DNA from: Symbiotaphrina buchneri
Lineage: Eukaryota; Ascomycota; Symbiotaphrinales; Symbiotaphrinaceae
DNA: 64,000 nt
Assembly (NCBI GenBank): GCA_001599915.1
Contig: BCIG01000029.1
Coordinates: forward strand, 252,654-316,653
Direction of reading: 5' to 3'
Position 1 is the first letter of the stretch, and every line of letters begins with the position of its first letter. A program made the translations under genes and the position numbers. Under the pieces are notes generated by a model, which had not been told where the DNA came from, did no database searches, and saw nothing but the letters and a program-made list of their open reading frames with translations. Of the stretch, positions 23,123 to 34,274 are shown piece by piece.

Positions 23123-24346
23123 TCACTCCACAGCGGCCAGATCGTTCACCCCACCGACGTCCATTTCCTCATTCTCACCCTCGCCGTCTTCCTCCTCGAG
23201 CTCCTCGTCGTCGTCAATGTCCTCCTCGCCGTCCTCCTCAAAGCCGGTGGGGATGCCTTGTTCGAGAAGACGGTCCTTCATCTCCTCGCGTTGGCGGTCT
23301 TGCCAGCGTGCCAGTGCCGCGTCGCCGAACACTTTGAACCCGTAGACACGAGGAATGTAGCGCTCTTGAGATTTCTCGGGGATCATGGCTGGATACACTT
23401 GGAAGAGAACGCCGTGGAAGGACGTGCCAAAGTAGGCTCCATCGATAGCAGCGTGACGAGAGGACTTGGGACTGTAAAGGTCTTCGCATTTGGCGCAATA
23501 GAGCTTGACGGCCTTGACGTTCGGGTTATCACTAATGCCAGCGGGCAAGAGAGGCTGTTGGTGGCAGAACACGCGAGGGCATTTCCCAAAGTCGCCTTTC
23601 TTGTACTTTTCAAGCTGCGAATAGATTAGCCAGCGTCGCATCTCAAAACACAAGTGAGACATACCATCTTGGCCAAACCGCGTGTAGTGATGATGTAGCG
23701 AGCATGGACGAGGCCGTAGAGATGGCGGGCGGACTTTTCGATCTGCTCCCTCATATCATCGTCGCAGTCAAGATCGAACACGTCCGTGACGAGGTCCAGC
23801 GCATATTGGTAGTAGCGAACTTCGGTGTTGAGGCCCGTCAGATTGAAACGGTCAGTCAGGTACTCCTCGTCGATCTCGCAGAAGTATTCGTTGCCGCGGC
23901 TTGAAATGAACTATATAATAAGATATCGTCAGCTTTACTCTTTCTCAACCAACTACTGCAGTCAAAGTGAAAAGCAACCCTTGCGACGAAACTAGGCAAC
24001 ACCTCATCATCGCCACACGCATCGAAGAACTCGGTAAGCTCCTCCAGGGTGTCCATCATGCGCTGCTGTTCAGCCGATCTTCCCGGTCTCCAAGGGATTG
24101 ACATCTTGATTGATCGCGTAGAGGCACACGTAGGAGTGGACAGGAAAGCAAGCAGAGCAACCATGAGCGGGCAAAGAGGAGGAGAACAAGTGAGGAGCGC
24201 GCACAAGAAGTGAGAGCAAACACCCTTCGCCGGCGACATCGTGGGGCTTATCATGCTTAGTCGGCGCATGAAGCTAAACGTTCACTTACCCAGTCTCTCC
24301 AGTAGCTCGTGTAGTCACTGTCCGTTTCGCTGGTAAAGTCGTCCAT
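23123..24346 (-). CDS. CKB1: casein kinase 2 regulatory (beta) subunit
   Basis: Regulatory dimer of the CK2 tetramer. Minus-strand exons 24346-24290, 23910-23665 and 23614-23123 close to 264 residues. Typical parts: MDDFTSETDSDYTSYWRDW, FISSRGNEYFCEIDEEYL, FNLTGL, LYGLVHARYI, the zinc site CPRVFC...YCAKC and KSSRHAAIDGAYFGTSFHG, then an acidic tail. The first coding intron (24289-23911) is 379 nt, unusually long here, and holds a possible alternative first coding exon (24104-23979) that splices in phase to FISSRG. A 57-nt 5' UTR intron is likely at 24426-24370 (GTAAGT, GCTAAC, ATAG). Confidence 0.94.
23979..24104 (-). other. possible alternative first coding exon of CK2 beta
   Basis: Inside the 379-nt intron an ATG at 24104 opens 42 codons (MSIPWRPGRSAEQQRMM...) with no stop. 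The segment ends in DDEVLPSFVAR at a GTTGCT donor (23978) that would leave a 68-nt intron to the same acceptor at 23911, in phase 0. It would swap the MDDFTSETDSDY start for a different, amphipathic one (287 residues). The exact 126-nt length and protein-like composition argue for a real exon; no family support can be read by eye. Confidence 0.45.
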
Positions 24347-26177
24347 CTTGTCAGTTTGGCGATGATGGACTATGGGCAAACGGGTTAGCACATAGAGCGA
24401 TGAAGAGCGGGGGCGACTTGACTTACCAACAATGCGAATCTTTCGACGCGGGTTGTGCTGATTGTATCGCGGAGGAGACGGTGGGGATCAAGTCGTTGCG
24501 ACTCGGCTGCGTGACAAGGCGTTTTCTGCCGATATTGACCGCCCACGTAGCTTCATGGGTGCTCGGCCCTACATCTGGCATCTGACCGTAGCTTCAATCG
24601 TGACCGGCACTTGTCAAAATATCATATATTTGAGGAGCTTTCTATTCTACACATCTCCAGACCTCCTTGTATAGCTTTTGGAATTGTATCTACGTGGATT
24701 ATGACAGTTTTGATGATCTGCACTTGCTTGCTTCAGAACAGGGCCTGGAGGTGAACTTCTGCTTATGGCTTCTATCCCCTCTGGAACAGCACCTTTTTTT
24801 GTCCTTGACGCATTGCTTCCTTACATCCAAATTTTGTCCTTTACATGAGTCCAGTATGACCTATTTGGCAGTAAGCCACACCGAGTGGCTACCGTCCAAC
24901 CGCCCATGGCAGCTGAGATATCTCACACTCATCCTCACTCTGCACTAACACCTATCCAGCCACTCTGTACTTCAGCCTGACTGGTTACTATTTCCCATTA
25001 CTGCCCGGAGGTGAACAAGATTAACCTTATTTTGTCAGCCCATTCGACCATCATAAGGAGCCTCATGACAATGTGCCCAACTACGTTCCTCAAACATCGG
25101 GGCTTGGCCAATAGGTGCACGATGGCCTCCAACCAGCTAATACCCGTGGTTACGAAAGTGGTGTTGCATGGAGTGAGCCCCGACTGTGGATCCTGAGGGC
25201 CAAACCTGGTGTGATCCCTCCTGTCGGCCTTTAACCGGCGGTGCGGACAAGCTGTCAGATCGTCTCACCCACAATATCCGGGGCGCAGATCCACTGGCCC
25301 CGTCACTTTCCTGAGGCTACTTCCCGCTCCTATAAGTCGTGCAGAGTCGCCTTTACTCTCTTCCTGCCGGCCATGGCTAACATTCGTTTGGATATTCGAA
25401 GTCATTCGAAAGCTCGCTGACACTGGCATACCACGCAATGCTACTTCATGGCAAACTAGAGACGTCCTCCCGGTGCTGTTTTGAGTGTGATGGAAGCAGA
25501 TGCATTGCTTCGTCTGCCCGGAGTCCGCTGTATGGTGTTAATTGTTGCGGTGGTGGGCAGATTCTATTCCAATTGGCGTGACCTCACCGCAGAGCAGAGC
25601 CCGAAGATCACTGTACTCCCGAGAGCTTCATACATGATGTGAGTGGAAAGCGGCCATATGCTCTCCCACTACTGCCTGCGCTGAGAGTCCAACGACGAAG
25701 CACATAGCTTTGACTCGTTCTCAATTTTGCTGGGATGACCAGAATAGTTTGGGTTGCTGATGGTGGAGGAAAAGAGGTCATACCGCTGGTATACAAGAGT
25801 CAGCATGAGCTTCAGGTCAATGCTCTGACCGACGTACCGTGAAGAAGACTGTGCCGATTCCATGGATGCCGTATGTGATCTTGCCTGATCATCAGCTCAT
25901 ATTCGGGCAGTTGAAGAGGTTGACATACGGACGAGTGGTCTTAGAGCCGGACAAGGGTTCCTCAGTTCACGATGTTTCGCGATTATGATCGGTCAGAAGC
26001 TGGATCCAATGCAGAGCATAATGGAGAATAACAATGATAGCGGCCGCAAGTGTATTGCCGGACACTCGTCTCACTGGCGACAATGACTGCTGGACGGCCC
26101 ATGGCTGGCCAATGGGAAGGGAGGGTACTCTGAGGACATAACATATAATATGCTTTAGTGCATGGATTTTCAACCCT

Positions 26178-26226
26178 ATGGATTGGCTGAGTGGAGAGCA
26201 CGTCTACTCTCCACTCAGCGATCCAT
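26178..26226. repeat. near-perfect 20-bp inverted repeat (hairpin)
   Basis: Left arm 26178-26198 and right arm 26207-26226 are reverse complements except at the ATGGAT-TG/CG step, around an 8-base loop. The arms contain GCTGAGTGGAGAG and CTCTCCACTCAGC. It is strong enough for a stem in RNA or a cruciform, and lies far from any gene. Confidence 0.8.
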
Positions 26227-26789
26227 GCTTTGTGCCAGTGACTTCACAATTCATCGTTGCACATCTGCTAACATCATCAATAGGTAGATGGTGCCTGGTG
26301 TGTGCTTGGGCTCTGCTCTTGCTCATGCTTGTGTGCTTAGTGGTAGGTAAAGTAAGTCCCCCCTCCTCCCCTTTCCTACCCTCCTAACCCCAGCCCATTG
26401 CCATTGCCATCGCCCTTGCCCGAAGCCTAGATTGTGAGTACTCATTCCTCTCTCTCCCTTCCCATGTCATGGCCAAATCTAGGGTTCTTTTTTCCTTTTC
26501 TGCTCTGTTCCATTCCTGTCATTTTTGGTTGTCGATTATTGTCTTTTGACTCTGATTAATGGTGCACAATATCTTCAAACTTCCATGTAATATCTTTGTG
26601 ATACGTTTGATCAAGACTGGATGGATTCTATATTGGCTGCACTGTGTTTCAATGTTTAGGAGGATCAGTGTCCACACAGCTCAAGGACCTAAATCAGCCC
26701 TCGGTATAAGGCCCTGGTGTGACCATTCACCGGTGCAAGAACTCGAGCTACAAGTGGGTTATGTATACACGATGTTGCCGCAAGTACCT

Positions 26790-26860
26790 TGAACGGCAGG
26801 CAGTTACACCGCCCTCGAGGTCTCGGGTTCGAGTCCGGTAATGGATGAAAGTGTTCCATA
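26790..26860 (+). other. tRNA-like B-box segment (relic or SINE head)
   Basis: GGTTCGAGTCC at about 26825-26835 is an exact RNA polymerase III B-box, preceded by a CGGCAGGCAGTTACACCGCC stretch like a D-arm. The acceptor and T-stem do not pair, so this is not a working tRNA. It could be a decayed tRNA or a tRNA-derived SINE. Confidence 0.3.
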
Positions 26861-27604
26861 TTATGTTCTTTTAATGCTGCGGAGGTGGAAAGGTCAATCT
26901 CCACGCTGTGCATATCGTTACTTTGAGCAGGCGTGGGATTGTATTCTACCTGCTCGTCGCATTCAATAAGTGATCTTGGGCGAACCGTGACTATGCGCGT
27001 CTCACTGCGTTGTTTTTGTCGTGCTGAAGCTTGTATTCTCGTCAGTTACGGCACACTTGGTCAACCATTTACTTATTCGATATATTTCCATTTAATTCTG
27101 ACCCGTCCTTATAAATGAGATGGCGTTCCTTATACTGTAGTACAACATCTGTTCCGGTCAGCACCGGATATTGAATTTCTCTTCAGCTCTATTCATCTCT
27201 TCTCTCAATTCCCGTAGAGTTCGGTTCCTTTGCCGTATTCTACTCCAAATTGTTGCAATAACGTTGAGGCGGTCCAGATAAGCTTTCCGGCACTCTCGGC
27301 ACTTCCTTTTAATTCCAGTGGAGCGCAGGCTGGTTGCCAAGCCATCAGTTCGAACTGCCGGGCGATCTCCAAACTGCCCCACATTGCTTTGACATCATGA
27401 GACGGGAAAGCTCCACACAGAGCGATTACAAATCCCCTTCTTTTCCTATAAATATTCCAAGCCTCTGCGCTTTGCCATTTCTTGATCCCAGTCCTGCATT
27501 CGCCGTGGGAACAATTGAAGTCCCATCCCATTTACTGTTAAATTAGATTCTATTCCAGCCAGTGGCTTTACATTAGCTCTCAAGGTCCGACCCCACATCC
27601 AAAG

Positions 27605-28785
27605 ATGAAGGAAGCAATCGTCGCGAAAGGTCCCACGGTGACCATCAAGGACTCCGAAATCCCGACTCCCAACCCCGATCAGGTCGTGATCAAGGTTATT
27701 GTTTCGGGCTCAAATCCCAAGGACTGGTAAATTCGCCCTTCCCGCCCTTCTTGCACCAGCTACGACTGACACTAGCCCCCAGGAAAGTTCCCGAATGGAT
27801 GGGGTTGGAGATGAACCAGGGTGATGACATCGCCGGCATCGTCCACAGCGTCGGCTCGAACATCACCGAGTTCCGCCCCGGAGACCGCGTCGGCGCCTTC
27901 CACGAGATGCGCACTCCCGGTGGCTCCTACGCCGAATACGCCCTGGCCTGGGGCTACACGACCTTCCACATCCCCAAGAAGACCAGCTTCGAGGAAGCCG
28001 CGACGATTCCCCTCGCTGCCATGACGGCGGCCATCGCGCTCTACCCCAGGTTAGGGCTTCCACCACCATGGCAACCGACCACAAAGAAGACTCCGTTGCT
28101 CGTCTACGGCGGTGCGGCGGCGGTGGGCGCATTCGCCATCAAGTTGGCCCGTCTGTCGAACGTACATCCCATCATCGCAGTAGCGGGCAAGGGCATCCCC
28201 TTCGTCAAGGGCCTGCTGGACAAGAGCAAGGGCGACGCGGTGATCGACTACCGCAGCGGGGACGTCGTAGCGAACATCCACGCCGCGCTCTCCGCCGCCG
28301 GTCTGCAACCGTCCGATCTCAAAGTGGCCTTCGACGCGGTGACTTTAGAGAGCTCGCACGCACACACGACCGAAGCGCTCGCGCCCGGAAAGGGGCACGC
28401 GACTTTCATCCTGGGCTACGAGCAATACGCGCTCCCCGCCAAAGCGCAGTCCGCCGGCGTGACGCGCAGCCTGACGCTCGTGGGCGACGTGCATAAGGAT
28501 GTGCCCTCGCACGAGGGGCCCATGGAGAAGGTGCCAAATTATCATGCGCCACAGAAGGAGGAGGACAAGAGCCCGTTCCCGTGCGGTGGCAAGGAGTTTG
28601 GATTCTTGTATTTCCGCCTCATGGCGCGCGGCTTGCAGGAGGGCTGGTTTAGCGGGCATCCGCATGAGGTCCTCCCTGGAGGGCTGGGCGCGGTCGAGGA
28701 GGGCTTGAGGCGCTTGAAGGAGGGCAAGGCGAGCGCGGTGAAATATGTCCTCCGCATTGAGGAGACGGAGGGGGCGGGCAAGTGA
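27605..28785 (+). CDS. MDR-superfamily oxidoreductase (zinc-free, enoyl-reductase/quinone-oxidoreductase-like)
   Basis: Exons 27605-27726 and 27783-28785 close to 374 residues. The N-terminal GroES-like domain (VVIKVIVSGSNPKDWKVPEW, MNQGDDIAGIVHSVGSNI, FRPGDRVGAF) is followed by the Rossmann domain with VYGGAAAVGAFAIKLA. The Cys/His/Glu zinc ligands of classical alcohol dehydrogenases are absent, as in quinone oxidoreductases and ToxD-type enoyl reductases. These act alone or with polyketide synthases; no synthase lies nearby, so a stand-alone reductase is likelier. The third-position GC content is high. Substrate unknown. Confidence 0.9.
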
Positions 28786-31002
28786 GATTGGGATTTGATA
28801 AGGGAGGGATGGGAGCTGGATGTGTATGTATCTTACTTGGTGTAAAGGGGGATATGCAATGCGATATACATATGGCGCGCATGTCAGATGGTTGAGCCGA
28901 GTCTACGGTTCTTTTCACTGAGCAAAATCAATGCTTGCCGTGGTCTTGTGTGATCGGGCCCTCAGCTACCGATGTCAAGTGTCGTTGGGTGTCGGTTGAA
29001 ACACCTTACTGTAACCACCATCCAGTTTCCCTAGCTGGGCGTTTATCCCTGACATCGATGCTTTCTTTCTCGACGGCGGTTGTTAAATAATTCTTCGAGC
29101 CCTTGATAAACGGCTGACTGGAATGAAATCCCAAAGATAAGGTACGGTAAGGTCTTAGTCCCAGGCGAGCTGTATCTCCGCTTCAACGCTATCGATTTTT
29201 CTATACTGGCGGGACAAAGAGGGATAGCCAAGGCGAGGAAGGAGGGAGCTGGGCTTTCGTTTTCGGTACGATTCTGGGAAATGTGTAAGGTAGGGTAGGG
29301 ATATAAGAAGGGCAGATGGATGATGGATGGTTGTGTAGTACGGGGGTATGCCAGTGATATAACATCTGGTACGTTGGAGAAATAAACAGCCTTCTCTGAT
29401 GGGTTTCTGCAGAATATTTTTTAGAGGATTTGTTCCTTTCTCCGATGATGGAGATGGATGTAAGTAGCACCAATCAAAGGATAGGACAGAGAATTCTGCA
29501 AAAGCACATCCTCCATTGGCCGCCCCCGAGCGACGGACAGCAAGAACAATCATGCGAAAGTGAAAGTCGATCTCGTAATTCTTGAGATGATAAATAACGG
29601 CAGAAGAAACTTTTATGAATCGAGCCCGAGTTGAGCGCCCGTCTCTGCGCGCTATGCTGGATTCGCTTCTCATAGGCAAGCCAGATCTCACTCGACTGAG
29701 TCTCTCCAAACTTCATACCGAACCGCTCCTTAAGGTACCTAAGGTACCTTACTGGACGACGTCGATGCCGCCAGGCCGGCGAGTCTAAACCACCGAGCCA
29801 CGAGAAATGATAAGATAAGCGACGCGGATGCGTTAAACTTAATCTGCAGACCGCCATAGTCAGACTTTGGCTTCTGGCGTATCACGAAAATGCAGCTCCA
29901 GCACATTAAGATACAAGCTAAGCCAAACTGAGCACAAAAGGCTCAAAACTAAAGCGGGAAAAAGCTCTAGTGTTGCTGCACGGGCGGCTGTGGCTGAGAA
30001 AGTCAATGAGCGCCTGGTTGTGGTACTAGAACAGTAGCAACATTAGAGGAAAGAGATCGAAGAATCTAGAGGAGCGGGAGGGAATGAAATGGAATTGTGA
30101 TGCCTGGATCGAGGGCAATTCCTGAGGGAAGGTTGTAGGTATGGACTTGAATGTAGGTGGGATGAACGCTTGGTTAGCCAGATTGCATGTACGGCTCACT
30201 GAAGTAGAAATAAAGGCACCGGTCAATCTGAAATGATGCTTTTCCTTCTAATAGTATCAGTGAGCCCAATCTCACACCTCCGCATCCCCAAGCTCTCCTC
30301 TCGATCTGTAAGTCCCCTCTTCGAAGCCCCCTCAGAACATTTATGACCCCTTGTCATACTCATCCATCACGTCTTCCACCTGCGGCATCATCAAGCCCTC
30401 GCCAGCCAAGGAACTCAGAACATTGTATCGTCTTGCGACAATGCATGCATGCAGACAGTTGATCCTTCATCTCTCGATCTCTCGAGCGGGAATCGGGATC
30501 CGCAGCTTGTTCTCATCATCGTTCCTGTCTGTGTCCCGCGATAGGTTGCTCTGCAAGTGGGTCTCTCACATGCACAGGTTCCAGGCAGAGTGGTCCCTGT
30601 TCAACCATACCAGACACCGTTGAAGATACAACGATGTTGAGTCATCTTATTCACGCCTCGAGCGTGGAATATGAAGAGAGCATACATACAACTCTGAGGA
30701 TTATATATGGGTGGTCGAGAGATTAAATCATAGGGGTGTCGAAGTCGGCTAATTCCCGCTCCATCAAGGTTGCGTTTTGGATCCACCTCGCTTTCGCGGC
30801 TTGTCCTAATCAAACCAACACTGGGGTTTAGCTAGGCAATATTCGTACTTCGATATCTGCCGGCACAGTAAAAGGTTGTCGCATATGTAAGAGGGAGACG
30901 GAGAGGGATGCACGGCGGATATGCGGAGAAACTTGAAAACATGCACCGGGTTTCCAGGAACAATTTATGACGACGCAAAAAGGGGTATCAACCAATCAAG
31001 CT
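28786..31002. other. 2.2-kb gene-free region
   Basis: No gene can be supported. A 184-codon open frame on the minus strand (29155-29709) lacks family character and begins without good context. A GGTACC-rich near-palindrome lies at 29731-29751. The rest shows no clear repeat. Confidence 0.4.
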
Positions 31003-32067
31003 CTATCTATGCTGAACGGCTTTGGGCTTCCGCTTTTTGAAAAAGACACCTCCTGTGACAACGGGATCTGTAACCTCTGCGCTCTCCGCCTTGATCGCGA
31101 CATCCGTTGTAATATCTTTACCTGCGTCCTCAGGTATAGTTGACAAGTCTTTAGTTACGCTCGTAGCTGTGTCCTCGCGCTTGATTGCGGGCACCGAGGG
31201 GTCCAGCGGTGTTGGATCTGTCTTTCCAGCACTCTCCTCCGGTACATCTGCTTCTGTCCCAATTGATGAAACTGCCGAAGGTACAGCCTGCTCGGCTGTC
31301 GCACTCTTTCCCTTCTCTTTCGCCTTCCCCAATCCAAACCTTCGCCCACCCTTCAATAGATCTTCCAAATCTTCGTCCTGCTGTCCAGGAAAGGTCTTGA
31401 ATGTCGCCCCCCAGCCTTTGCGTCCGGTAACCTTCCTCTCTTCTTCCTCATGCTCATCCAACTCCGCCCTCTTCCTTTTTCCGGTTGCAAGCATTCCCGG
31501 CTTCATGTCCTCGTCATCATCGTCATTTTCCTCCTTCTTCACCCCATCATCCTCGTAAATGACCCGCTCTGCCACGGTCTGCCACTCCCCCGCCAACGCC
31601 ATCTCGCCACGGTACTCATCTGGAATGGCTATACCCATCTCCGCGAGCTTCGCTATCTGCGCCTTGCGCTCTGCCGGCGTCGCCTGCCTCTTCTCTGTGC
31701 CCGCGGCCCGTCCAGCAGCCGCCCCACCCAGCCGTCCTGTGGGCTTCCTGCTCTCTTCTCCAGAAGTGGGCGCGGGCGACCCACTCAGATTGTTCAGGCG
31801 GGCGACCTCATCTTTGGCCCGTTGCTTGTCGCGCTCGTCGCGCTCGTGGCCGCGGTGCAGGTCTCGCAGGAAGCGCTTAAGGTTGCCTTGGTGACGCGGA
31901 GTTGCGTCATGTTGAGTGCGCTCGAATTTGGTGTCACGCACGTAGACTTTGCAGTGCTTGCACCAGTATTTGGGCTGTTTGAGAGTGTTAGTGTGGCTGT
32001 TGATGAAGGCAGCAGCTGACAGGAGGGGAGGGGTGGGGCGTACGGTGGATTTCCAGTATTCGGACAT
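31003..32067 (-). CDS. U1-type zinc-finger protein, WBP4/FBP21-like (pre-mRNA splicing)
   Basis: Exons 32067-32044 and 31974-31003 close to 331 residues. The start MSEYWKSTPKYWCKHCKVYV is the matrin/U1-C-like zinc finger of WBP4-type spliceosomal proteins: Cys-x2-Cys, then His in TQHDATPRHQGNLKRFL. Removing the 69-nt intron (GTACGC...AACAG) joins the two halves of the finger, which decides the model; the intron has no stop and is a multiple of three. The rest is charged, with KRKRAELDEHEEEER and a C-terminal FFKKRKPK basic patch, likely nuclear. WW domains known in animal WBP4 are not seen. It is divergent from the stomatin gene over about 210 bp. Confidence 0.86.
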   Translation of the reverse strand: MSEYWKSTVRPTPPLLSAAAFINSHTNTLKQPKYWCKHCKVYVRDTKFERTQHDATPRHQGNLKRFLRDLHRGHERDERDKQRAKDEVARLNNLSGSPAPTSGEESRKPTGRLGGAAAGRAAGTEKRQATPAERKAQIAKLAEMGIAIPDEYRGEMALAGEWQTVAERVIYEDDGVKKEENDDDDEDMKPGMLATGKRKRAELDEHEEEERKVTGRKGWGATFKTFPGQQDEDLEDLLKGGRRFGLGKAKEKGKSATAEQAVPSAVSSIGTEADVPEESAGKTDPTPLDPSVPAIKREDTATSVTKDLSTIPEDAGKDITTDVAIKAESAEVTDPVVTGGVFFKKRKPKAVQHR

Positions 32068-32279
32068 TACGAGGCAGCGAGAAGTGCAGAGACTGCCGGT
32101 TTCGGATCCAAAGAAGATGACGAGTTGGGAACCAGACTCTTCCCTGGAAGAAAACTCGCAGGCTCCAAGCTCGTTACTCCAGTAAGTTTGAGTTGTGTGA
32201 GGATATCTCATCTCATGGAACGGTTCTCGCGGCGAAGCAGCAGTAGGCCTGACGCAGTGAAGTTGTTATGTAATCACAA

Positions 32280-33787
32280 ATGGACGCCTCCCATTGGCTG
32301 AAACCTCGATTACTCGGACAGATGCTCCAGACTTCCATCTGCTGCTCCCATCAGAGCTCAACAGCTCCCACGACGTGCTTGAAGACTTACTGCCCCAGGC
32401 CCTTCTCCTCGAGCATGGCGGCAAAGAGCGATATGTACGGGCGGTCGCTTCTACACCGAGGGCTCACAGCCACAAGGGTTCGGGCACCTGTCTCGTGCCT
32501 GCCCTCCTCCACTCTCCGGCCAGCACTGGAAGCTCAGAGCATCCTTCGGTCTTCCACCCGGCATTACAACAGTAACTCGCCGCTATTCGCACCTACTTCT
32601 TCCCTCCTCGGCATCTCTGGCTCGCCCTCCTCATCAGGCACATCCTATTTCCAGCGTCCTGCTCTCCCCGCGAATACTATTATCCGCTTCGTGCCTCAGC
32701 AGACAGCATGGATCGTCGAGCGCATGGGGAAGTTCAACCGGATATTACAGCCTGGCTTGGCCATATTGATACCATTTATCGATCGGATAGCGTATGTGAA
32801 GAGTCTGAAGGAGGCGGCTATTGAGATTCCAAGTCAAAGTGCCATCACCGCGGATAATGTTACATTGGAGCTGGACGGTGTGCTGTATACGAGGGTCTTT
32901 GATGCCTACAAGGCTAGGTATGAAGGCTGAATAATACTTTGCTTGCGGGATGGTGCTCATGAGACTTTAGTTACGGAGTTGAAGACGCCGAATACGCCAT
33001 TTCGCAACTTGCCCAGACAACGATGCGCTCGGAGATCGGTCAGCTAACGCTCGATCACGTCCTCAAAGAGCGTGCAGCGCTCAATACGAACATCACACAA
33101 GCCATAAATGAAGCTGCGCAAGATTGGGGTGTGGTCTGCCTGCGGTACGAGATTCGGGATATCCATGCGCCGGAAGGTGTTGTAGCAGCTATGCATCGGC
33201 AGGTCACCGCAGAGCGGAGCAAGCGTGCAGAAATCCTAGATTCAGAGGGTCAGCGACAGAGCGCCATCAACATTGCTGAAGGTCGGAAACAGAGTGTGAT
33301 CCTGGCATCTGAAGCCTTGAAGGCGGAACAGATTAACATGGCTAGCGGTGAGGCTGAAGCGATTCTGCTCAAGGCCAAAGCTACGGCGGCGGGAATTGAA
33401 GCGGTTGCCAGATCTATTGCCGAGGGTCAGGAGAGCGCGCAGAATGCTATCAGCCTGACTGTGGCAGACAAGTATGTGGAAGCGTTCGGCAGGCTGGCCA
33501 AGGAGGGCACTGCTGTCGTCGTTCCAGGCAACGTGGGAGATATCGGTAGCATGATTGCCAGCGCAATGGCCGTGTATGGCAAGGTCAATGAAAGTCAGGC
33601 GAAGGCTGCTGCGGCGAGGTTAGTCGGTGCAGGAGAGAGTCAGGCCGGTGAAAGCAATCTGGAAAATGAGGTGAAGCATTACGGCGAGGGAGAGTGGAAC
33701 CGGGCTGAGGCCCCTGAGCAAGAGAAACACGACGAGGTCGCACGAAGTGTTTTGGAAGGCTTCGATCAGACGAGGCAGAAGCGGTGA
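32280..33787 (+). CDS. mitochondrial stomatin-like protein (SLP-2 type, SPFH/band 7)
   Basis: SPFH protein of the mitochondrial inner membrane that scaffolds cardiolipin and prohibitin domains. Exons 32280-32917 and 32971-33787 close to 484 residues from the first ATG; in-frame ATGs at 32322 and 32415 would give shorter leaders. The N-terminus is basic, Ser rich and lacks acidic stretches, as a presequence. The band 7 core includes NTIIRFVPQQTAWIVERMGK, AITADNVTLELDGVLYTRV, YGVEDAEYAISQLAQTTMRS and RYEIRDIHAPEGVVAAMHRQ, followed by the coiled coil (SKRAEILDSEGQRQSAINIAEG) and SLP-2 type tail. Confidence 0.92.
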
Positions 33788-34274
33788 TCCCGTGGCTGTG
33801 CGCCTATCTCATCTCCTGTTTTTATGTAACAGTAGTCCACTCTCTCGGGTGGACATGCATCAGCGCCAAAAGCTAGGGTTAATGTGTCATGCACAATATC
33901 ACGAGCAGTTGATCGTTGACACCATGACGTGCCATTTAATCATGCCTAACAGCTGGAAGATGGCCGAGGTCGCTGCTACCGGTCTCTATCGTATCTCACA
34001 TCTGATGTTCGAAGAAGCAGTGGTTGTAAATTATTTTCTAGGTGCGCAAACGGTTGACCATTTACCGGCGCTATCAGGGTCCGGGAATCATACGCACGGA
34101 CCTTCCGCTTTTTGGTGTTGCAGCTCTCACCCTCGTTCGCGCGTCAACTGTTTAACAACTCATCCGCTTCCCGATATCCGTCCGGCAACCCACGCCTCCT
34201 TCCAGGTCCTAGACTCGCTTTGATGCTTGGGCGTCGAAGGGGTGTCGAGTAGACCAATTCTCCCCCCAGAAAGT
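33788..34274. other. intergenic, stomatin 3' side to HIR1 promoter
   Basis: About 490 bases with no gene. An open frame continues past the stomatin stop in another frame but has no family features. Confidence 0.4.

Larger units (their letters stand above)
24427..27604. other. 3.2-kb gene-free region
   Basis: No protein gene is supportable on either strand. It contains a strong inverted repeat (26178-26226) and a tRNA-like B-box segment (about 26790-26860), listed separately. The CT-rich stretch at 26340-26470 with splice-like GT/AG words might belong to an untranslated transcript, but nothing proves it. Confidence 0.4.

Noticed and set aside
24105-24269. Upstream part of the open frame inside CK2 beta intron 1
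   Set aside because: Its beginning lacks a family match and includes a hydrophobic Cys/Leu run. Only the segment from the ATG at 24104 has a good in-phase donor, so only that is proposed.
26790-26860. Functional tRNA
   Set aside because: The B-box is exact but the acceptor and T-stem do not pair, so only a relic is proposed.
29155-29709. 184-codon minus-strand frame
   Set aside because: No recognisable domain, no clear splice partners and unlikely composition; treated as chance.
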